A DNA stretch of 64,000 bases from Parapedobacter tibetensis (GTDB lineage Bacteria > Bacteroidota > Bacteroidia > Sphingobacteriales > Sphingobacteriaceae). A model generated the notes under the pieces. The model had not been told where the DNA came from and did not search any database. It was given only the letters and a program-made list of their open reading frames with translations. A program made the translations under genes and the position numbers. Shown here in pieces: positions 18,545-26,983 of this stretch (position 1 is the first letter of the stretch; each line of letters opens with the position of its first letter). The stretch spans positions 558,001 through 622,000 of the forward strand of contig NZ_JAMXBE010000001.1 of assembly GCF_024704835.1 (NCBI RefSeq), given 5' to 3'.

Positions 18545-19338
18545 ACCGTAACCGGACTCGGCGTTTGGCGGTACCCCGGCCCACGGTAAGCCAATTTATG
18601 GGTAACGGATTCCTCATAAATTTGTTTATTCGGTTCGAAATTGGATCTCGGGCTCAGTCGGTGAAACAGGTGGTATCCGACCGCAGCCCATTTCAACCGG
18701 TTTTTTCGGATACCTGCATTGATCAGCCGTTCGCCAAATTCAGTGTCTTCCCAGCCCCATCCCTCAAAACCGTTGTAATAACCATTTACTTTAATATAGT
18801 CTGCGCGCCAAAAGGCTAAATTACATCCTTTTACTTTTCGTGAACTCAACGAATCCGTATGGAAAATGCCGGAAAGTTTGGGACACCGAATCGCGTTGAA
18901 CCGCCCACAGGTTATTTCTTTTGTGAAGAAACTGAAATCTAACTGCTTATTCGCTAACGCTTGTGCAGTTTTCCGCTCCCCGATCATCGCCCGGCTTCCC
19001 TGCACGAAATAACCGCGTTCGGCTGCTTTCAAATGGTCTTTGATGAAATGACGGTGGAGGACGATATCTCCATCAATTTCGATGATATAGGGGCTGGTTG
19101 CTTGCTGTATGGCTTTATTCAGCACAATGGTTTTGCGGAACCCCTCATCCTCGTGCCAGACATGCTTAATGGGGAGCCTCCCCGCGTAGCAATCAATCAA
19201 CGCGCCGGTGCGTTCGTCCGAACCGTCGTCGGCAATAAGTACTTCGTCTGGCAAGCGGCTTTGGCGGACAACGCTTCGCAACACGAGGTCAAGTGCCTCC
19301 GGCCAGTTAAATGTCGAAATTAATAACGCTATTTTCAT
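18541..19338 (-). CDS. Family 2 glycosyltransferase with galactosyltransferase-type C-terminal domain
   Basis: 265 residues. ALLISTFNWPEALDLVLRSV, EVLIADDGSDERTG, and IEIDGDIVLHRHFI (DxD) form the GT-A core; FEGWGWEDTEFGERL is the signature of the C-terminal domain shared with chondroitin polymerase-like and galactosyltransferase enzymes. First gene of a two-gene minus unit. Sugar specificity is not deducible. Confidence 0.88.
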   Translation of the reverse strand: MKIALLISTFNWPEALDLVLRSVVRQSRLPDEVLIADDGSDERTGALIDCYAGRLPIKHVWHEDEGFRKTIVLNKAIQQATSPYIIEIDGDIVLHRHFIKDHLKAAERGYFVQGSRAMIGERKTAQALANKQLDFSFFTKEITCGRFNAIRCPKLSGIFHTDSLSSRKVKGCNLAFWRADYIKVNGYYNGFEGWGWEDTEFGERLINAGIRKNRLKWAAVGYHLFHRLSPRSNFEPNKQIYEESVTHKLAYRGPGYRQTPSPVTV

Positions 19339-19644
19339 GTACCGTTCAAATTTTACAAATGACTATAAACACACCTCCATTGGCATCGAATCCAATACTC
19401 ATAAATTCCCTACTACTCCAGACGTATTAATCAAATACCATGCTAATATGAGCCGATTCCTTATTTTCTAACGGAATAACGCCTACATTCGCTACAATCC
19501 TTGCTAATTTCTTTTAAGAAAGACAAGTCCCATCAGCGATCTAACTACAAAGTTCTACAGAATAAGTAAGGCACTCATTGGAATGGGAATTAATTGATCC
19601 GTGGTGATACTACCTCCGCCAAAACCTTACATAAAATACCACTT
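19339..19644. other. Intergenic spacer, no gene seen
   Basis: About 306 bases between two minus-strand glycan units. A+T-rich, with no frame of interest and no clear hairpin. It should hold the promoter of the downstream two-gene GT2 unit, but I see no good TAnnTTTG box. Confidence 0.5.
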
Positions 19645-20730
19645 TTAGCTCAAAACAAACGCTAAGTAATTGTTTTGCTGAAATGCAAATTCCCACTTTG
19701 CTGACTGATATAGGGTTCCGTCCGTGTTCGCAGACTGACCGTTCGTGCCGGTAAATATATCTTCGCTCAACGTTTGGACATCATAAAAAATGGCGTTTTC
19801 CTTGAAGTCCTCGATACCACGGAACGATGCTTCCATGAGTAAGGGTTTCTTGAACGCAAAAGCCATATTGAAAGCTCCGGTAATTTTATGGTGTTGGTAA
19901 AGCACAAACCCCGGCGTACTGGGGTGAATGAGTGGCATCACGGCATCTGCCAATTGCATATAGGCGTGGAGCAACTCGTAAGGAACAAATGCATCAAAAA
20001 GGATGAAGCTCGACTGCAAACCCAGTTCGTTTGCCTGCTGCTTAATCATATCGCCATCATTGCCTTTAGCGTTGCCCAATAGAATGAATTTCCACCTGCT
20101 CTCCAACTCAGCCTGCTTAACCGCCTTAATCAATCCCAAATAATCTCTTCGTTGTAAGCTCACTTGCCCCGGAATACATATCCAAGTCTCCCCTGCTGGC
20201 TTTGTAATTTGATTGGGTGTCGCTAGCTTCGGAAAAAATGCCGGATAATAGGAAGAAAACTGCAACCCTTTTAATGAAGCTACAGATGGCAATAGGTAAT
20301 CATTCAACACCAAATACTTCTTGATCTTACTGCTGATAATTCGCTGTCCAATTCCTTTGTAAAATTTATGGGTATTGTGGATGGTACCTATCAGCCTCAT
20401 ACTGCGAGGGAACGGCAAGATAAACAGTTTCTTGATCCCCCCCTGAGCGGTGTTGAACACTACGCGGTCAAACTTTTGCTCCAGCAAATAACGGTATAGC
20501 TTCCAGACATTTTTCCATTGGAACGACTGTGAGGATTGGAAACCGAATATCTTTACGGATAACACCAGTTCTTTACAGGCTGTTACCCGTGGCTCCAAAT
20601 CAGCCGTGATAACCAGTATGGTATCTGCATGTCCATGAAGGAAAAGACACTGGCTATAGAGGCACTCATCATGGGAGCCCCCCACCTCAACCAAAGCTAT
20701 GCGCTTGTGGGGTACCTTCTCGCTATTCAT
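19645..20730 (-). CDS. GT4-like glycosyltransferase
   Basis: 361 residues. The N-terminus RIALVEVGGSHDECLYSQCLFL resembles the donor-independent half of GT-B enzymes; WICIPGQVSLQRRDYLGLI and KFILLGNAKGND lead into the C-terminal half, with LADAVMPLIHPSTPGFVLYQHHKITGAF and AFKKPLLME at the nucleotide-sugar site. The classic EX7E is not obvious, so it is a divergent member. It overlaps the upstream GT4 gene by 8 bases. Confidence 0.7.
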   Translation of the reverse strand: MNSEKVPHKRIALVEVGGSHDECLYSQCLFLHGHADTILVITADLEPRVTACKELVLSVKIFGFQSSQSFQWKNVWKLYRYLLEQKFDRVVFNTAQGGIKKLFILPFPRSMRLIGTIHNTHKFYKGIGQRIISSKIKKYLVLNDYLLPSVASLKGLQFSSYYPAFFPKLATPNQITKPAGETWICIPGQVSLQRRDYLGLIKAVKQAELESRWKFILLGNAKGNDGDMIKQQANELGLQSSFILFDAFVPYELLHAYMQLADAVMPLIHPSTPGFVLYQHHKITGAFNMAFAFKKPLLMEASFRGIEDFKENAIFYDVQTLSEDIFTGTNGQSANTDGTLYQSAKWEFAFQQNNYLAFVLS

Positions 20731-21811
20731 TGATGTATGCCTCTACGGTGGCCATGATTCGGGATTTCTCAAACGTATTAATAATATGCAACATGCCGTC
20801 CTCACCCATCTTCTTGCAAAGCTCGGGATCATTTTTCAAGAGACATACCTTATCTGCACATGCTACCACATCATTCTTGGATACCAAAAAACCTGATAGG
20901 TTAGGTTGTACAAGTTCAGGATTGCTGCTGACATCAAAAGCGATGATAGCTTTTCGGCAAAGGGAAGCCTCGGCGAGCACGTAACCGAACCCTTCCCACA
21001 GGGAAGGGAGTAAAAAGATATCGCATGGCATCAGTACATCCTTCACGTTGTCGATAAATCCTGTGAATAGGATATTATTTTCCACGCCAAGACTTCGGCT
21101 CAGTTTTTTCAGCTCACTTTCTAATCTGCCTGAACCGGCAATGATGATTTTATGAGCAATGCTGCGCTGCTGCAACTCGGCTGATAGCAGTATCAAAAAC
21201 TTTTGGTTCTTTTGTTCCTCAAGCCTTCCTAGGTTTGCAATGACTACCTCTCCGGGCACTTTGGTATAAATCGGATCAAAAGGAGCATGCACAAATGCTT
21301 CTACATCGATTGGATTATAAATCACTTTGATTTTCTCTTTCGGGAAAAGGTGTGTGTTGCGTTGTAGGATAGTCTCTTTGGTAGCTTCTGAATTGGCCAA
21401 TATATCCGTGATCCAATAGTTAAACATGTACTGATTAAATAGGCTATTTTTTATGGGAATGGCGCTCCCCCGTCGATAAATAATCCGTTGCACGCCCGCC
21501 TTCGCAGCCGCCTGCCCGGCTAGTTTCAGATCGCTGGATAGGTTAATCAATAAGATATCAATGTGGAGTGCTTGAAAAATCTGTTTGAGTGCATACACTT
21601 TCAACCGGTTGAGGAAACTGTAATTACTTACTTTAAAAGGCACAAACTTGACATTGGGATGTCCACTGATTTTTTGCTGCAAAATGCTCCCCTCCTGGGC
21701 AAAAAAGACGACCGGGTAACCACGATTAGCAAAATACAATGCGGCTTCATAATGCCACTTTTCTCCTCCACCCCATGTTTTGGCCGAGTTGAAGAATCCT
21801 AATTTCCGCAT
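20723..21811 (-). CDS. Family 4 glycosyltransferase
   Basis: GT-B fold retaining glycosyltransferase of about 362 residues. Glycine-rich N-terminus KTWGGGEKWHYEAA; C-terminal VVIANLGRLEEQKN, IIAGSGRLESEL, and the EX7E motif in SLWEGFGYVLAEASLCRKAII. ATG at 21811 is chosen over an in-frame TTG five codons upstream. Located in the minus-strand unit running from the DUF4254 gene. Confidence 0.9.
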   Translation of the reverse strand: MRKLGFFNSAKTWGGGEKWHYEAALYFANRGYPVVFFAQEGSILQQKISGHPNVKFVPFKVSNYSFLNRLKVYALKQIFQALHIDILLINLSSDLKLAGQAAAKAGVQRIIYRRGSAIPIKNSLFNQYMFNYWITDILANSEATKETILQRNTHLFPKEKIKVIYNPIDVEAFVHAPFDPIYTKVPGEVVIANLGRLEEQKNQKFLILLSAELQQRSIAHKIIIAGSGRLESELKKLSRSLGVENNILFTGFIDNVKDVLMPCDIFLLPSLWEGFGYVLAEASLCRKAIIAFDVSSNPELVQPNLSGFLVSKNDVVACADKVCLLKNDPELCKKMGEDGMLHIINTFEKSRIMATVEAYINE

Positions 21812-21903
21812 GGAACATTGATTCAATAAAGTCAGGTTCGAGCAGCTAAGTTAGAAATTTATATGGAAAAACACGAGGATGCAATTAAGGGGTCACTTAA
21901 GAT

Positions 21904-23028
21904 TTATCCCCTCAATACGTTTCCATAGCATGCCATCAACTGCCGGGCAATGGGGGCATCATTGAATCGCTGGGCGTATTCAAACCCTTTATCAACCATT
22001 TCGGTTCGTAATTGAGTATCGGTAAGCAGGTCCTCGATGGCCTGGCCTATCCCCGCTACATCATCCGGGGACACATATGTTGAATGCGGGCCGCCCGCCT
22101 CAGGGAAACATCCGGTATTGGTAGTGATCACGGGCACACCGGAATGGAGTGCTTCAATAATAGGGATACCAAACCCCTCAAAACGGGAAGGATAAATAAA
22201 TAATTTGGCTAACTGATATACGATAGCCAGTTCCCGAATGGACAATCCCTTGGCAAAAAGGACATTCTTTTGCAATCCATTATGCCGGATATAGGTCCTC
22301 ACCTCCTTCGCATATTCGGTTTCTTTCCCCACAATGACCAAGCAAGTATCCGATAAATGCTTGATGGCTTTTACCACGGACAAGACGTTTTTGCGTTCCT
22401 CGATGGTACCCACATTCAGAATGAAAGAGGTAGGGAGGCTATATTTTTTTCGTATCTGTTCTTTTTCATATTCATCATACCGCTGTTTGAATGCCGGATG
22501 GCAACCTTGGTATATTACTTCTACTTTCGTTTCATCCACGTTCAGAAATTCGACGATGTCACGTTTGGTCTGCTCACTGATGGCAATGATACGGTCTGCC
22601 CGATGGGCAGCATACCTGAATTTACGGAAGTATATATTACAGTCGATATAAGAAAATAATTGTGGGTAGCGCACAAAAATAAGGTCGTGGATGGTGACAA
22701 TACTTTTAATTCGATGTCGCCCAAGGCCAACGGGTATTTCGCCTGATAGCCCATGAAACAATTCGATACCATCCTTCTTCACATCGCCTACCATATTCCG
22801 TTGCCGCCATAAATTGTAAAACGTCCTATTGAAGCGAGATTGGGGCAATCGTTCGAACACATGGGTACCATTAGGTTCAAATAGCCTCTGCCGTGCGGAT
22901 TTAGGGTTGTAGAGATAGTATTTGTTTTCAGGATAGTGTTCGCTCAGCATCCGCACCAAATCCCTTCCATAATTGCCTAATCCCGTTTGGTTATGGAATA
23001 CCCGTTTTGCCTCATAGCCGATGTTCAT
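21904..23028 (-). CDS. Family 4 glycosyltransferase (mannosyltransferase-like)
   Basis: 374 residues, GT-B fold. Seen: EAKRVFHNQTGLGNYGRDLVR, the VTIHDLIFVRYPQLF block common in GT4 mannosyltransferases, FILNVGTIEERKNVL, and SRFEGFGIPIIEALHSGVPVI with the EX7E pair. It overlaps the GT9 gene by 4 bases. The VTIHDL/PQLF features suggest mannose transfer, but this is inference. Confidence 0.9.
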   Translation of the reverse strand: MNIGYEAKRVFHNQTGLGNYGRDLVRMLSEHYPENKYYLYNPKSARQRLFEPNGTHVFERLPQSRFNRTFYNLWRQRNMVGDVKKDGIELFHGLSGEIPVGLGRHRIKSIVTIHDLIFVRYPQLFSYIDCNIYFRKFRYAAHRADRIIAISEQTKRDIVEFLNVDETKVEVIYQGCHPAFKQRYDEYEKEQIRKKYSLPTSFILNVGTIEERKNVLSVVKAIKHLSDTCLVIVGKETEYAKEVRTYIRHNGLQKNVLFAKGLSIRELAIVYQLAKLFIYPSRFEGFGIPIIEALHSGVPVITTNTGCFPEAGGPHSTYVSPDDVAGIGQAIEDLLTDTQLRTEMVDKGFEYAQRFNDAPIARQLMACYGNVLRG

Positions 23029-24056
23029 AGACCTAGTTCCCTTAATTTATCGATAATCATTTCTGGAGCGATTAACTCCATGCTATCTTTTCCATTACAG
23101 ATGCAGGGTTTGTTTCCATAGATGGAGCTTGGCCGTGCCGGATGGTCTACTTGTATGCAATCTTCCAGCCGTTGTCCGTACCCCAGGAAACCAGCATAAG
23201 GATGTGTTGCACCCCAGATGGATAGCGCACGTACCCCCATGAGGGAGGCCATGTGCATACCAGCTGAATCCATGCTCAACATGGTATCCAAGTTGGAAAT
23301 GATGGCCAACTCCTGTTGTAAGGAAAACTGGCCAATGGTACTACATACATTTTCATATTTCTGCTGCCATGCACTCGCTATTTGCGCTTCCCATTCACCT
23401 CCTCCAAAGATAAAAATGGCATGACACTGTCTGTCGAGGTATTCAATTACCTTTTCCATACGCTCCAGTGGGTATACCTTAGGAAGATGCTGCGCAAAGG
23501 GAGCTATTCCGATCTTGGCTGCATGATCATCGGCAAACAACCGCTTTGCCGTTTCGGGGAGTGGCAAGCGTCGCCGATGCAGGGTATGGCTAAGCACGAT
23601 AGGATATCCAAGTTGCCTGAATACATCCGCATAGCGCTCCACGGTAGGTTTCAGTGGTTTCAATATTTTATTACGTGGCCGCGTCAGCTCCTTTTTCTCT
23701 TTTTGACCTTTATCAATTTGTTGAATGGGAATCCCATTTGTGCGAAACAACGAAGATAGTACTCGGCTACGGATATTGTAATGCAAATCGGCAACCACAA
23801 GTGGTCTATAGGCCAGCAACTCCTTGAAAAGCTTGTATAACCCCTTGATTCCCTTGTGTGCATGGTTAGGATGGAATGGATGGAATAGCAGCCCCGGAAT
23901 GTCCGCAAAAAAAGGTTTGAATACCTCCCTGCTTACCATGATAATACCGACACCTTGGTGTTGACTTGCAAATTCCCGCAATACACTTGCCACCATGGCC
24001 ACATCGCCCATGGCTGAAAACCGGAGCACCAGAAGCCTGGGATTGCCCTGCTCCAT
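23025..24056 (-). CDS. Family 9 glycosyltransferase (ADP-heptose:LPS heptosyltransferase-like)
   Basis: GT9 enzyme of about 343 residues. LLVLRFSAMGDVAMVASVLREF is the N-terminal family motif; IGIAPFAQHLPKVYP, CHAIFIFGGGEWEAQ and MLSMDSAGMHMASLMGVRALSIWGATHPYAGF are the C-terminal blocks, the last containing the donor-binding D/S-x-G-x-H element. ATG at 24056 overlaps the stop of the DUF4254 gene as ATGA-type coupling; a GTG lies one codon before. Its presence indicates lipopolysaccharide core assembly. Confidence 0.9.
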   Translation of the reverse strand: MEQGNPRLLVLRFSAMGDVAMVASVLREFASQHQGVGIIMVSREVFKPFFADIPGLLFHPFHPNHAHKGIKGLYKLFKELLAYRPLVVADLHYNIRSRVLSSLFRTNGIPIQQIDKGQKEKKELTRPRNKILKPLKPTVERYADVFRQLGYPIVLSHTLHRRRLPLPETAKRLFADDHAAKIGIAPFAQHLPKVYPLERMEKVIEYLDRQCHAIFIFGGGEWEAQIASAWQQKYENVCSTIGQFSLQQELAIISNLDTMLSMDSAGMHMASLMGVRALSIWGATHPYAGFLGYGQRLEDCIQVDHPARPSSIYGNKPCICNGKDSMELIAPEMIIDKLRELGL

Positions 24057-24658
24057 CACTTGCCCGCATATAGTACCGGGTTGAGAGCCGGGTCGTTATA
24101 CATTTTCATCTGCTTGTATACCTTCATGTATTTCCTGCCTGCCTGTATATCTTCAAGGAGTTCATCAATGCTGTGAGAAAGATCCTTTTGCTGTTCTACC
24201 AATACCGCTAGCTTACTTTTACATGCCGTGATATGCGCTAACGAGGCCTCTGCACGCAAAGTTTCCTGCCGCATGTGATAGATTTTGAGGGTTAGGATGG
24301 ATAATCGGTCTATCGCCCATGCAGGGCTTTCCGTATTTATTTTGGCATCGTCGTGTGGCTCCACCCCGGCAAATTTCCGCAAGAAATAACTGTCAATGTA
24401 TTCTACCGTATCTGTGCGGTCTTGGTTGGATTGGTCAATGCGCCTTTTCCATAGCAAGCCCGTTTCAGGATCAATATCAGGCCTACGAACTTCATCTTCC
24501 ATGTGCCACTGTACGGTATCGATCCAGCACTTCAAATAGAGCAAATGTTCCAGCGAATCGGGGGGGTATGGGTTTGAGATATCATGGTCGATTTGATCAT
24601 GGACATGGTACGCTGTTACTGCCTCGTCGAAAATCCGGTTTGCTTCTTCGCTAATCAT
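24056..24658 (-). CDS. DUF4254 protein
   Basis: About 200 residues, mostly helical. Seen: ISEEANRIFDEAVTAYHVHD, PYPPDSLEHLLYLKCWIDTVQWHMEDEVRRPDIDP, then RIDQSNQDRTDTVEYID. DUF4254 genes are habitually found beside GT9 genes in Bacteroidota, as here; the function is unknown. I prefer the ATG at 24658 because the 22 residues upstream of it in the longer frame look non-conserved. Confidence 0.82.
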   Translation of the reverse strand: MISEEANRIFDEAVTAYHVHDQIDHDISNPYPPDSLEHLLYLKCWIDTVQWHMEDEVRRPDIDPETGLLWKRRIDQSNQDRTDTVEYIDSYFLRKFAGVEPHDDAKINTESPAWAIDRLSILTLKIYHMRQETLRAEASLAHITACKSKLAVLVEQQKDLSHSIDELLEDIQAGRKYMKVYKQMKMYNDPALNPVLYAGK

Positions 24659-24908
24659 GGTCAAACTTAGATAAACTTGGTATTTTTTACAAGTGTTAGT
24701 TTTTACGTTACAAGCTCCCACCAATTTATCCTTTTCTCATCGGCCATAGATAGGATGAAACCTGAAGCACAAAAGTGATACCAATACCAGGCATTTCTAT
24801 TCAATTCTTGCCTATTAATAACCATATTTTAACCTATTTTAACAAATAGTTGCATAAATGAAGTTAATATCTGTATGTTTATATATGGTTTACTAACTTT
24901 ATGCTATT

Positions 24909-25787
24909 ATGAAAGCGCTCCAATTTACCATCCCTGTTGAGCCCGATAAGACTGTGATTGTACAGGAAGACATCGTTCCCCAATTTTATCCACACTTGCA
25001 TAGGCATAAAGAGGCTCAGCTGATTTGGATTCTTAGGGGAGAGGGCACGTTGATTGCCGAAAACACGATGCACACATTCAAGCCAAACGATATTTTTATG
25101 ATCGCCCCAAACCAATCGCATGTATTCAAAAGCAGTCGAAAGGAAGGGGGAAGCATTGAAAATGAGGGCATCCATAACATTTCCGTTTTTTATGACCCGA
25201 ACGGCCATCTCGCCAATTTCCTCCAACTTCCCGAATTGAGTCAATTGAATGCGTTCTTGAAGGAATATAAATGTGGATTCAAACTTCCGGAGGACCATTT
25301 CCATTCGGTCTCCAAACGTATCTTGAAGCTCAAAGAGTCTAACAGTATGGATCAGATGCTGCATTTTCTCCATCTTCTCCGTATATTCTGCCGCATGACG
25401 CCCAAGCCTAGTCACCTTTCTACATTCAACAAAGAGCACATCACCGATGGGGAGGGGTTACGCATGGGTAATATCTACAACTACATTTTGCATCATCATC
25501 AAAATGCATTGACATTAGAGGAAGTGGCGGCCGAGGCTCACCTAACACCGCAAGCTTTTTGCCGATATTTCAAAAAGCATACGGGAGTTACCTTCGTTAC
25601 ATTCCTCAATGAGATGCGGATAAACCAAGCTTGTAAAAAACTCACAGCTGGCGAATATGATAGCATAGCCACCGTGGCCTATAACTGCGGATTCAATAGC
25701 ATCACCAATTTCAACCGGGTGTTCAAAAGCATAGCCGGAGCATCGCCCAAGGAGTATTTATCCAAGTATCTCCACAACGTACAATGA
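24909..25787 (+). CDS. AraC family transcriptional regulator, probable hydroxyproline operon regulator
   Basis: 292 residues. An N-terminal cupin-like sensing domain (YPHLHRHKEAQLIWILRGEGTLI, then NDIFMIAPNQSHVF) precedes two C-terminal helix-turn-helix motifs (LTLEEVAAEAHLTPQAFCRYFKKHTG and IATVAYNCGFNSITNFNRVFKSIAGASPKEY). It lies 240 bases before the hydroxyproline operon on the same strand, which suggests it senses hydroxyproline or an intermediate; that link is inference. An A+T-rich leader with repeated TATATATGG/TAACTTTA precedes it. Confidence 0.9.
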   Translation: MKALQFTIPVEPDKTVIVQEDIVPQFYPHLHRHKEAQLIWILRGEGTLIAENTMHTFKPNDIFMIAPNQSHVFKSSRKEGGSIENEGIHNISVFYDPNGHLANFLQLPELSQLNAFLKEYKCGFKLPEDHFHSVSKRILKLKESNSMDQMLHFLHLLRIFCRMTPKPSHLSTFNKEHITDGEGLRMGNIYNYILHHHQNALTLEEVAAEAHLTPQAFCRYFKKHTGVTFVTFLNEMRINQACKKLTAGEYDSIATVAYNCGFNSITNFNRVFKSIAGASPKEYLSKYLHNVQ

Positions 25788-25887
25788 CCTATCCTGGCGG
25801 CATATTGTCACTTAACCTACATGATGATTGGATACCACGACGAAGCAAATGTTAATATTTGCACAATATTGATTAATTAGTAAGTGG

Positions 25888-25915
25888 TTTGAGCTAGCCA
25901 TTGCGGCTATCTTTG
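25888..25915 (+). promoter_or_regulatory. Promoter candidate for the hydroxyproline operon
   Basis: TTTG (25888-25891) and TATCTTTG (25908-25915) match the Bacteroidota -33 and -7 elements, with a 16-base spacer that is a little short. It lies about 115 bases before the first structural gene. Confidence 0.5.
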
Positions 25916-25939
25916 TGCAATCCCAAAACGATATTGCAC
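25915..25939. promoter_or_regulatory. Dyad at the likely start of the operon transcript
   Basis: GTGCAAT (25915-25921) and ATTGCAC (25933-25939) form a perfect 7-bp inverted repeat that begins at the last base of the -7 box. A related half (GCACAAT) occurs upstream near 25861. Position suits an operator, or a 5'-end hairpin of the mRNA. Confidence 0.45.
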
Positions 25940-26029
25940 CTTATTTTGGTGGGGTTAAGATTGGAAAACACATACGTATAACAGCAAGGGCATTGCCCCA
26001 TCATTAAATTAAAAGGTATACTAAAAGAC

Positions 26030-26983
26030 ATGAGTAAAAAGGAACTTTGGCATGGGGTCTACCCTGCATTGCTGACACCGTTTACGGAAGACGGAGCGAT
26101 TGATTATGATATGTTCAAGAAAAATTTCTTCGCGCAGATTGATGCCGGGGTCTCCGGGCTGATCATTGCGGGCACGTTGGGTGAGGCCAGTACATTAAGT
26201 AGGCAAGAGAAATTCGATTTGCTTGCCTTCACGAAGCAACACATTCCTGCCCATATACCCATCGTCCTCAACATCGCGGAACAAGCTACTGCCGAAGCGG
26301 TAAGCATTGCGGAAAAGGCTGAAGAGCTTGGCGCCGATGCATTGATGTTACTCCCTCCGATGCGCTATAAAGCTTCAGATAGGGAAGTGGTGTATTATTT
26401 CAGGACGATTGCAAAAGCCACAAACCTACCTATCATGATCTATAATAATCCTGTAGATTATGCCATCAATGTAACCGTAGACATGTTTGCAGAATTGGCT
26501 GAAAGCCCCAATATCCAAGCGGTGAAGGAATCTACCCGCGACCTTACTAATGTAACACGGATGATCAACCGTTTCGGCGATCGGTTTAAGGTATTGGGAG
26601 GCGTAGATACCATCGCGTTAGAAACACAACTTATGGGTGCCATCGGTTCGGTTGCCGGATTGGTAGATGCCTTCCCTCGTGAAACTGTCGCCATATACCG
26701 CTTGGTCAAAGCGGGTATGTTGACAGAAGCGTTGGCGATATACCGTTGGTTCATGCCATTGCTGGAGTTGGACATCCATCCACGCCTTGTGCAATACATC
26801 AAACTTGCAGCTACTGCAGAAGGTCTCAGCAATGAATATGTAAGGGCACCAAGGCTTACATTGGAGGGCGAGGAAAGGGCACGGGTTCAAAAAATTATCG
26901 ATGATGCTATTAAAACACGACCAGAATTGCCAAATTACTTAAATTTACCGCTAAATTCGGAAATCGAAAAAGCATCATTATGA
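26030..26983 (+). CDS. DHDPS-family lyase, probable 1-pyrroline-4-hydroxy-2-carboxylate deaminase
   Basis: TIM-barrel class I aldolase-superfamily enzyme, 317 residues. Seen: YPALLTPFTEDGAID, the GTLGEASTLS phosphate/carboxylate loop, Y138 in MIYNNPVDY, and the Schiff-base Lys K166 in QAVKEST. Members of this superfamily act as dihydrodipicolinate synthase, N-acetylneuraminate lyase or, in hydroxyproline clusters, as the deaminase that turns pyrroline-4-hydroxy-2-carboxylate into alpha-ketoglutarate semialdehyde. The three neighbours supply the other pathway steps, so the last role is the best fit. The stop overlaps the next start (ATGA). Confidence 0.88.
   Translation: MSKKELWHGVYPALLTPFTEDGAIDYDMFKKNFFAQIDAGVSGLIIAGTLGEASTLSRQEKFDLLAFTKQHIPAHIPIVLNIAEQATAEAVSIAEKAEELGADALMLLPPMRYKASDREVVYYFRTIAKATNLPIMIYNNPVDYAINVTVDMFAELAESPNIQAVKESTRDLTNVTRMINRFGDRFKVLGGVDTIALETQLMGAIGSVAGLVDAFPRETVAIYRLVKAGMLTEALAIYRWFMPLLELDIHPRLVQYIKLAATAEGLSNEYVRAPRLTLEGEERARVQKIIDDAIKTRPELPNYLNLPLNSEIEKASL

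Noticed and set aside
24879-25439. 186-codon minus-strand frame
   Set aside because: Antisense to the AraC-type regulator, which has intact cupin and HTH motifs in the plus frame.
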